From NCBI GenBank assembly GCA_030824115.1, contig JAVBYI010000005.1, forward strand, positions 1-64,000: a DNA stretch of 64,000 nucleotides. Direction: 5' to 3'. The position numbers were made by a program, and so were the translations under genes. The DNA is from Rhodocyclaceae bacterium (GTDB taxonomy: Bacteria > Pseudomonadota > Gammaproteobacteria > Burkholderiales > Rhodocyclaceae). Under the pieces are notes generated by a model. That model was not told the DNA's origin. It did not search any database and saw only the letters and a program-made list of their open reading frames with translations. Numbering within the stretch: position 1 is the stretch's first letter; each line of letters starts with the position of its first letter. Positions 58,849 to 64,000 of this stretch are shown here, one piece after another.

Positions 58849-59687
58849 GCGAACTCGCCACCAGCCCCTATCTGTTTCTCAAGCTGGCCCTTGAACTCTA
58901 TGGCAAGTCGCCCCTGGCGCTTGCGCCGGAGGAGCGCCAGCGTGTGTCGACTGTGGCGCGGCGCCAGGATGAAATCGAGCGGCGCATCCTTGCGACGGTT
59001 GAAGCGTCAAGCGTCGTCCTGCCCGATTCCTCGGTGGAACAGGCACTGGCCCAGGTGCGCGAACGCTATCAGAGCGATGACGAATACCACGCCGACTTGC
59101 AGCGCTCGGACCTGAACCACGCCACCTTGCGCACCGCCATCGAGCGTGATCTGATTGTCGAGGCCGTGCTGGAACAGGTGGCCGGGCGTGCCGAGCCGGT
59201 CAGCGCCACCGAAGTCGAGATCTTCTATCTCCAGCATGCCGCGCGCTTCGAGAAGCCCGAAACGCGCACCCTGCGCCATATTCTCGTCACCATCAACGAC
59301 ACCCTGCCGGGTAGCGAGCGTGCCGCCGCGCAGGAAAAAATCAACACCATTCAGGCCCGGCTGGCAAAAGACATCACGCGCTTTGCCGATCAGGCGCTCA
59401 AGCATTCGGAATGTCCCACCGGCATGAACGGCGGTCTGCTCGGCACCCTGCCGCGCGGCAAGCTGTTCCCGGAACTGGAGGCGGTGGCGTTTGAACTGGC
59501 GGCGGGGCAACTCTCTGCAGTGGTCGAGTCGCCGCTCGGTTTTCATGTCCTGTGGTGCGAGGCCATCGATCCGGGACGAGTCGTGCCGCTGGCCGAAGCC
59601 CGCGAGGGCGTGCACAAGCGCCTTACGGACCATCGTCGTCAGACCGCGCAGAGTGCCTGGGTCAAGGGGCTTTTCAAGACCGCATGA
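58845..59687 (+). CDS. nifM: Nitrogenase accessory peptidyl-prolyl isomerase NifM
   Basis: Helps fold the Fe protein NifH. An N-terminal helical region (about 1-120) precedes a PpiC-type parvulin domain (KPETRTLRHILVTIND...HSECPTGMNGGLLGTLPRGKLFPELEAVAFELAAGQLSAVVESPLGFHVLWCE). Length is 280 residues and there is no signal peptide, consistent with a cytoplasmic NifM rather than SurA/PpiD. The start overlaps the nifZ stop. It is the last gene of the nif transcript here. Confidence 0.92.
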   Translation: MSELATSPYLFLKLALELYGKSPLALAPEERQRVSTVARRQDEIERRILATVEASSVVLPDSSVEQALAQVRERYQSDDEYHADLQRSDLNHATLRTAIERDLIVEAVLEQVAGRAEPVSATEVEIFYLQHAARFEKPETRTLRHILVTINDTLPGSERAAAQEKINTIQARLAKDITRFADQALKHSECPTGMNGGLLGTLPRGKLFPELEAVAFELAAGQLSAVVESPLGFHVLWCEAIDPGRVVPLAEAREGVHKRLTDHRRQTAQSAWVKGLFKTA

Positions 59688-59739
59688 AGTCGTCCGGTTT
59701 GCCTGCTCGTTCGGACGCAGGTTGGCGGCTCAGATCCCC

Positions 59740-59904
59740 TCAGTTCCCGGATGGCACCACGGCCGGCGTGGCTTCGTCGGCAGGAGGCGCAGGTTGATCC
59801 GTGGCGGCCTTGCTAGCAAGCTTTTGCCGGCGTTTTTCTTCCTGTTTGGCTTTCTTCGCCAGATCGCGCTGGCGTTTTTCGAATTGGTAGTTGGGGGTGG
59901 CCAA
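59740..59904 (-). CDS. Small Lys/Arg-rich protein with TTG start
   Basis: A 54-codon ORF whose start is TTG at 59904, preceded by AGGAG seven bases away. The product (ATPNYQFEKRQRDLAKKAKQEEKRRQKL) is helical and basic, followed by a Pro/Ala-rich tail. Short proteins with the start MATPNYxFEKRQRxLAKK are widely annotated as hypothetical in beta-proteobacteria. Function unknown. It is transcribed opposite to the nif genes. Confidence 0.7.
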   Translation of the reverse strand: MATPNYQFEKRQRDLAKKAKQEEKRRQKLASKAATDQPAPPADEATPAVVPSGN

Positions 59905-60074
59905 GAGAGCTCCTTTATTAACGATGTGTGATTGTACGACGCGCCGTGATCGAGGGCGCCCGGCCGATTCCCGTGCCATCACCACGCGGCAGCGGGGTTG
60001 ATTGCCATCAAATTGTTAAATTGGTCGATACGGTAGGCTTGTGCTATTCAGTGAGTTGCGCATTGGAGGTGCCC

Positions 60075-60575
60075 ATGATGTCCCGTTATCGTTGCCTGTT
60101 CGCTTTGTTTGCCCTGCTGCTGGGCATGAGTGGCGCTGCCCGTGCCGATGCACAACTCGGCCAAAACGAACTTCCCATTCACGACGCCGCGCGCATGGGC
60201 ACCCAGGCCGACATGGCGCGGATGCTCAAGACCGATCCGGCGCTGCGTGATACGCCGACGCTGGCGCTCGGCTCCATGCCCTTGCATCTGGCGGCGCTGA
60301 ATCTCGACAGCGGGCCGCTCAAGGCGCTGCTTGCCGCCGGGGCGCCCGTCAATGTGCGCGACAAGAATGGTGCCACGCCCCTGCACATGGCTGCCTTTGC
60401 AACCCGTACGGAGAATGCCAAGCTGCTGCTACAGGCGGGGGCCGATCCGCTGATCAAGACCCATGAGGGGCGCGATGTGGCCAGTCTGGCGCGCCGCGTG
60501 CGCGCTGATGAGGTGGCCGGCATTGTGTCCATGTGGCTGCTCAAGGGCTGCAAGGCCGGGAATCCCTGCTTTTGA
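60075..60575 (+). CDS. Exported ankyrin-repeat protein
   Basis: A 166-residue protein. A signal peptide (CLFALFALLLGMSGAARA, then DAQLGQ) precedes three to four ankyrin repeats (ELPIHDAARMGTQADMARML..., MPLHLAALNLDSGPLKALLAAGAPVNVRD, ATPLHMAAFATRTENAKLLLQAGADPLIKT). GGAGG at 60065-60069 is five bases before the ATG. Its stop overlaps the TTG start of the flavoprotein gene, so the two are coupled. A periplasmic protein-binding role is expected. Confidence 0.78.
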   Translation: MMSRYRCLFALFALLLGMSGAARADAQLGQNELPIHDAARMGTQADMARMLKTDPALRDTPTLALGSMPLHLAALNLDSGPLKALLAAGAPVNVRDKNGATPLHMAAFATRTENAKLLLQAGADPLIKTHEGRDVASLARRVRADEVAGIVSMWLLKGCKAGNPCF

Positions 60576-61846
60576 AACGACGCCATTTTCTGGGTGCCGC
60601 CACGGCGCTGGGGGCAGGCGCTTTTCTGAGTCCGCAGGCCTTCGCGAATAGCCGCACGCCGGCACGCGTCGTCATTGTGGGGGGGGGCTGGGGCGGCTTG
60701 AGCGCGGCGCGTTACCTGCGCGAGTTCGCCCCGCAACTTGAAGTGACCCTGCTGGAACGCAACGCCAGTTTCTGGTCCTGCCCCTTGTCCAATCACTGGC
60801 TGGTGGGACGCGTCGATGGTGCGCTGCTGTCACACGACTACCGGGCGGCGGCGCAACGTTGGGGTTACCGCTTCGTGCAGGCCGAGGTGAGTCAGATTGA
60901 TCGCGATGCCCGTCTGGTCGTGACCGAAGCGGAACGTATTGCCTATGACTGGCTGGTGCTGGCGGTGGGCATCCGCCACGACTACGCCGCCTGGTTTGGC
61001 GCTGACCACGACACCATCGCCTATACGCGGCAGCACTATCCCAGTGCCTACACGCCGGGCGCCGAGTTTCCGCGTCTGCGCGACAAGCTGACTGAATTCA
61101 AGGGTGGCGATCTGCTGATGACCATCCCGCCGCAACCGTTTCGCTGCCCGCCAGCGCCCTATGAACGGGCAGTGATGATTGCCGGCTGGCTGGAACAGCG
61201 CAAGGTGCCCGGGCGCTTGATCATTCTTGACGCGAACCCGCCGTTTCAGGAGTTTCAGCGCGTCTTTCGCGAGCACTTTCCGAAACGCATCGAGTACCAC
61301 ACGCAGATGAAGATCGTGGCCGTCGATCCGCGCCGTCGCACGGTGGAGTGCGAGTTCGACAGCTTCGGTTTCGATGAAGCCATCCTGATACCGCCCCAGC
61401 AGGCCGCAAGCCTGGCGTGGCAAGCCGATCTGATTGGCCGTGACGAGAACAGCCGACCGGGTGGCTGGGCAGCGGTCGATCCCCTGAGTTTTGCAGCCCG
61501 GCGCGATGCGCGCGTTTTCATGGTCGGTGACATGATCGACCGCGTGTCCTCGCTGTTTGGTCATTATCCGAAGAGCGGACAGATGGCGAGCCGGCAGGGG
61601 CGCATCGTGGCGCGCCAGATTGCCGCGCGCGCGGCAGGGGCGGCGGCGCCACTGGAACTGCCCGACAGTCTCTGCCACATCACCACCCAGTTCGATCCGC
61701 CGGCCGCGCTACGCATCGCGGCCAGCTATCGCCTGCGCGGCGATGGCGAACTTATCCAGCAGACGAAAACCCAGCGCGATCCGCAGCCGCGCGGCGAAGA
61801 CCTCGCCTGGGCGCAAGGCATGTTTCGCGAGTTTCTGGCACCTTAG
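60572..61846 (+). CDS. Tat-exported FAD-dependent oxidoreductase, sulfide dehydrogenase flavoprotein type
   Basis: A 424-residue flavoprotein with a twin-arginine signal (KRRHFLGAATALGAGAFLSPQAFA). The N-terminal FAD-binding motif is RVVIVGGGWGGLSAARYLRE, followed by LLERNASFWSCPLSNHW with a cysteine where FccB has its redox centre. A second dinucleotide region and VFMVGDMIDRVSSLFGHYPKSGQ are also present. A TTG start at 60572 overlaps the ankyrin stop; an ATG at 60533 would put residues ahead of the Tat motif. FccB-type sulfide or sulfur oxidation is likely but the cytochrome partner is not adjacent. Confidence 0.8.
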   Translation: MKRRHFLGAATALGAGAFLSPQAFANSRTPARVVIVGGGWGGLSAARYLREFAPQLEVTLLERNASFWSCPLSNHWLVGRVDGALLSHDYRAAAQRWGYRFVQAEVSQIDRDARLVVTEAERIAYDWLVLAVGIRHDYAAWFGADHDTIAYTRQHYPSAYTPGAEFPRLRDKLTEFKGGDLLMTIPPQPFRCPPAPYERAVMIAGWLEQRKVPGRLIILDANPPFQEFQRVFREHFPKRIEYHTQMKIVAVDPRRRTVECEFDSFGFDEAILIPPQQAASLAWQADLIGRDENSRPGGWAAVDPLSFAARRDARVFMVGDMIDRVSSLFGHYPKSGQMASRQGRIVARQIAARAAGAAAPLELPDSLCHITTQFDPPAALRIAASYRLRGDGELIQQTKTQRDPQPRGEDLAWAQGMFREFLAP

Positions 61847-62331
61847 TGTCGAGCGTAGATGCTTGTTTTACCGTCCTTGCCGATCAGCAGGGTGTTGTAC
61901 AACTCGCGGCGCACGATCCGCTCGGCCCCGTCGCCTTCCAGCATCGTGCAGCCGGTTTCGCAGCCTGTTCCCGCCAGCACATCGAGGCCCGGCGCACCGC
62001 GTGGCGAACCCGGCACGGCGAGACCGCGCGCCTTGGGGCGCTCCTTGAGTAGCAGCTTGATGTCGTCGGCCGGCACATGGCCTTCGATGACATAGCCGCC
62101 CACCACTGCGGTGTGCCGTGCCTCCAGATCCGGCCCGATGCGATGGCGTTTTTTCACTTGCGCCATGTCCTGGCTGTCGTCGAGTGTCACGGTGAAGCCG
62201 TGCTGGCGCAGATGCTCGGCCCACTCGATGCAGGCGAGGCAGACCTTGGGGGCAAACACTTTCACGGGCGGCAAAGTTTCCGCGACGGCCGGGCCGGCGA
62301 GGAGAAGCAACATCCACAAGATGGCGCGCAT
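61843..62331 (-). CDS. Exported DUF411-family metal-binding protein
   Basis: A 162-residue protein with a signal peptide (MRAILWMLLLLAGPAVA, then ETLPPVKVF). The metal-binding pair CLAC in APKVCLACIEWAEHLRQHGF, then RHTAVVGGYVIEGHVPADDIKLLL, are DUF411 features; a second pair is in GTGCETGCTML. DUF411 proteins are linked to copper handling. The gene is convergent with the flavoprotein gene, overlapping it by four bases. An upstream in-frame ATG at 62352 is less likely. Confidence 0.8.
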   Translation of the reverse strand: MRAILWMLLLLAGPAVAETLPPVKVFAPKVCLACIEWAEHLRQHGFTVTLDDSQDMAQVKKRHRIGPDLEARHTAVVGGYVIEGHVPADDIKLLLKERPKARGLAVPGSPRGAPGLDVLAGTGCETGCTMLEGDGAERIVRRELYNTLLIGKDGKTSIYARH

Positions 62332-62521
62332 GGCATCTTCCTGACTGAGCAAACGGAGAAGGTGCCTACACTATCCGAATGCGCAGGTGCTGTCCTTGAT
62401 GCGGCTCAGATTTTTGCGTGGGTTGACGAATAGCAGCCGCCCAGATATCAAATCGCCCACAGGTTGCCAGCAATTCGTTGCCTTACTACAATCCAGATCG
62501 TAAGGATTGAGGGAGAATGAA

Positions 62522-62740
62522 ATGTCAAGTGAAGCGACGCTGACCAGCAAAGGTCAAACAACCATTCCCAAGGAAATTCGGGATAGCCTTTCCATGAAGG
62601 CTGGAGACCGGATGACGTTCACGCTGATGCCGGATGCCACCGTCGTCATGCGCGTGAAGAGCAAGAGCATCGCCGCACTGGCGGGTGTATTGCACAAGAA
62701 GGGTCGCAAGCCCATTCCGGTCGAACAGTTGTCAAGGTAA
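62522..62740 (+). CDS. vapB: AbrB/MazE-type antitoxin of a VapBC pair
   Basis: A 72-residue protein with the swapped-hairpin AbrB fold: SEATLTSKGQTTIPKEIRDSLSMKAGDRMTFTLM. The start at 62522 has GGGAG six bases before it. Its stop overlaps the toxin ATG (TAATG), the usual antitoxin-toxin coupling. The antitoxin normally binds the promoter and represses both genes. Confidence 0.85.
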   Translation: MSSEATLTSKGQTTIPKEIRDSLSMKAGDRMTFTLMPDATVVMRVKSKSIAALAGVLHKKGRKPIPVEQLSR

Positions 62741-63135
62741 TGCTGGGGATCGATACCAATGTTCTCGTCCGGTTTTTGGTGAGGGACGACGAGGCCCAGT
62801 ATGAGAAAGCACGCAAGCTGATTAAGCGCGAAGTCGCGGCGGGACGTCGCGTTTTCATCGGTCAGCTGGTGCTTCTGGAAACCGAGTGGGTGCTGCGCAG
62901 CCGCTACGGTCTGTCGAAGAATCAGATTATTGAAACCCTCTCCAGCCTGCTCGATACTGCGGATGTCCAATTCGAAGATGAGCCAGCTATCGAGGAAGCG
63001 CTTTTCACCTGGAAAGATGCAGCCGCCGATTTCGCCGACTGCCTGATCGGTGCCAAAAATCGACGGCTTGGATGCCGAGCAACCGCGACCTTCGATACGA
63101 AGGCCGCCAAGTTGCCGGGGTTTGTAGTTGCCTGA
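62740..63135 (+). CDS. vapC: PIN-domain toxin VapC
   Basis: A 131-residue PIN ribonuclease. The four acidic residues are in MLGIDTNVLVRFL, LVLLETEWVL, DAAADFADCLIGAKN and TATFDTKAAK, so the active site looks intact. It is coupled to the antitoxin by TAATG. The 24-bp repeat begins two bases after the stop codon. The pair lies just left of the integron cassette. Confidence 0.88.
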   Translation: MLGIDTNVLVRFLVRDDEAQYEKARKLIKREVAAGRRVFIGQLVLLETEWVLRSRYGLSKNQIIETLSSLLDTADVQFEDEPAIEEALFTWKDAAADFADCLIGAKNRRLGCRATATFDTKAAKLPGFVVA

Positions 63136-63136
63136 C

Positions 63137-63160
63137 AAAAGTCGGCGCTGGGGCGACGGC
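63137..63160 (-). repeat. Interspersed 24-bp repeat, copy 15 (after vapC)
   Basis: On the minus strand: GCCGTC, GC, then CCCAGCGCCGACTTTT. One base differs in the core. It is the last copy in the window, at the edge of the accessory end region. Confidence 0.8.
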
Positions 63161-63276
63161 AGAGGTCGGCCAATAGCTAACTTTGTTAGTTATCCCCTGA
63201 AGCGGACATTCAACTCGCTAGTCCTCCGAGATATTGTTGTTATACTGACCGCATAAATGCTAAGTGACTGATAGTC

Positions 63277-63354
63277 ATGAACAGAAAGCAGCAAATCCCG
63301 TGTCATCATTATCAATTGTTATACGGCCCCGACGGTCCGTGTAAACACTGTTAG
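63277..63354 (+). CDS. Possible 25-residue Cys/His-rich peptide
   Basis: A 25-codon ORF beginning MNRKQQIPCHHYQLLYG and ending GPCKHC. Cys-His-His at one end and CKHC at the other resemble a tiny zinc-binding knuckle. The ribosome site is weak. It ends within GTTAGAC at 63351, a possible recombination core site. It could be a real small gene or a chance frame. Confidence 0.25.
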   Translation: MNRKQQIPCHHYQLLYGPDGPCKHC

Positions 63355-63387
63355 ACCTCTCATCCAACCTTACCGAGCGAGTCGCGC

Positions 63388-63732
63388 ATGGACCTCAAAG
63401 AATTTGTTGCCCAAACACTCACGCAAATCATCGCTGGCGTAAGAGATTCGCAAGCCTCGGCAAAGGAGCACGGCGCCGAGGTAAATCCTCATCTCAATAC
63501 TTCGCATGGTGAGGCTGGGAAGCAAGGCTTCTTGTGGAGTGGCGAGGCTTATGCCCAGGTAGTTCAATTCGACGTCGCGCTAACTGTGTCAGAGGGCACC
63601 GGCACCAAGGGAGGTATTGGCGTTTTCGCTGGAGCAGTGACACTCGGAAGCTCTGGCCAATCAAAGGCAGAAAGTTCTTCGGTGAGCCGAGTGAAATTTA
63701 GCGTTCCGCTTGTCCTACCCAAGTCATCATGA
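63388..63732 (+). CDS. Conserved hypothetical protein carried on an integron cassette
   Basis: A 114-residue protein (MDLKEFVAQTLTQIIAGVRDSQ...). The C-terminal half is beta-rich, VVQFDVALTVSEGTGTKGGIGVFAGAVTLG...VSRVKFSVPLVLP, and resembles the trypco2-like domain of conflict systems, though I am not sure of this. The stop lies 9 bases before a complete attC site, the standard layout of a gene cassette. No clear promoter is seen; cassette genes often rely on a promoter in the integron platform. Confidence 0.7.
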   Translation: MDLKEFVAQTLTQIIAGVRDSQASAKEHGAEVNPHLNTSHGEAGKQGFLWSGEAYAQVVQFDVALTVSEGTGTKGGIGVFAGAVTLGSSGQSKAESSSVSRVKFSVPLVLPKSS

Positions 63733-63741
63733 GTGCGCTAG

Positions 63742-63808
63742 GCCTAACCTCTCATTCCACAGGACCTGCGCGAAAAGCCGCGCAGGCCGATGAATTCAAA
63801 CGTTATGC
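63742..63808 (+). repeat. Integron attC recombination site
   Basis: A 67-bp site bounded by GCCTAAC (63742-63748) and GTTATGC (63802-63808), the RYYYAAC and GTTRRRY-type core sites. Between them a GC-rich palindrome pairs CCTGCGCG with CGCGCAGG, with a bulged A in the flanking GGACC/GGCC arm that fits the extrahelical bases of attC. The preceding CAAAC before GTTATGC is the usual left simple site. It follows the stop of the 63388-63732 gene and precedes the next gene, so it marks a cassette boundary. Confidence 0.85.
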
Positions 63809-63835
63809 GTCTTTCACGCTCTCAGAGGATCAAAC

Positions 63836-64000
63836 ATGTCCGAAAGAATGAATTGGGAAAAGTTGCTAAATCCAAATCGACTTGGTCATAGATCATCTAA
63901 GAGTGAGAAGGGACGATCCCCATTTACTTCAGACCAGGACAAGGTTCTGTTTTCAGGATCATTCCGACGACTTGCCAGAAAGACTCAGGTTCATCCGCTC
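63836..64000 (+). CDS. dgt: dGTPase-like dNTP triphosphohydrolase, N-terminal part (runs off window)
   Basis: Fifty-five codons to the window edge: MSERMNWEKLLNPNRLG, then SDQDKVLFSGSFRRLARKTQVHPL, which is the start of HD-domain dGTPases (family form FQxDxDRIIFSSAFRRLxDKTQVFP). AGAGGAT lies six bases before the ATG at 63836. The gene lies right after the attC site, so it seems to be in the next integron cassette. dGTPases hydrolyse dGTP, and some protect against phage by dNTP depletion; that role here is inferred. Confidence 0.75.
   Translation, partial: MSERMNWEKLLNPNRLGHRSSKSEKGRSPFTSDQDKVLFSGSFRRLARKTQVHPL

Noticed and set aside
63172..63195. Palindrome GCTAAC-TTT-GTTAG after vapC, resembling an attI or attC end
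   Set aside because: The GTTAGTT end does not fit GTTRRRY and the core sites are only three bases apart, so no attC or attI can be drawn here.

Overview
This window looks like about 64 kb of chromosome from a nitrogen-fixing betaproteobacterium of the Rhodocyclales (Dechloromonas/Azonexus/Azospira type). The signs are a complete isc operon with two tandem cysteine desulfurases, a nifV-cysE-nifW-nifZ-nifM block behind a NifA/sigma-54 type control region, the order gloB-methyltransferase-rnhA-dnaQ, several chemoreceptors and hybrid kinases, and high-GC codon usage. The genus is inferred from gene content only.

Layout. 1-420: the end of an IS21-like element, a terminator and tRNA-Ser. 474-9438: housekeeping genes (nadC, nnrD/nnrE, an M20 amidohydrolase, tRNA-Cys, a LexA-type repressor with a palindrome in its promoter, a LeuE-type exporter, dusC, tRNA-Gly, suhB, trmJ, cysE). 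9431-16133: the Fe-S assembly operon iscR, second desulfurase, iscS, iscU, iscA, hscB, hscA, fdx, iscX, followed by a periplasmic rhodanese, tatD, a DUF1015 gene and DAHP synthase. 19950-23420: a small accessory island with a Fic protein and palindromic half-sites, a DUF4258-like remnant with a DUF2283 gene, and a two-gene HEPN plus DUF262 module that looks like a defence system. 23554-44147: mfd, two chemoreceptors (one with a c-type heme motif), dnaJ-dnaK-grpE, an EF-hand protein, hemH-hrcA, an orphan adenine methylase, nadK, recN, a TIM44-like protein, nhaR and htpX. 44221-52193: a sensory block (hybrid kinase, periplasmic binding protein, hybrid kinase with HPt, convergent response regulator) and a branched-chain amino acid binding protein. 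52218-55996: gloB, methyltransferase, rnhA, dnaQ, EamA transporter and a small basic protein. 56025-59687: the nif block. 59740-62331: a small protein, a secreted ankyrin protein, a Tat-exported flavoprotein and a DUF411 protein. 62522-64000: vapBC, then an integron-type gene cassette with a clear attC site and the start of a dGTPase-like gene in the next cassette.

The most unusual feature is a 24-bp interspersed repeat. It starts GCCGTC, has two or three variable bases, continues (G)CCAGCGCCGAC and usually ends TTTT. I found 15 copies, on both strands, about one every 4 kb. They lie between genes and also inside mfd, grpE, tatD, nnrD, nifV, the second desulfurase gene, a histidine kinase gene, a TIM44-like gene and an EF-hand gene, where they are read in only three of the six possible frames. 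It may be a DNA-uptake-like signal or a mobile micro-repeat. The second lead is the HEPN/DUF262 pair, and the third is the integron cassette at the right edge.
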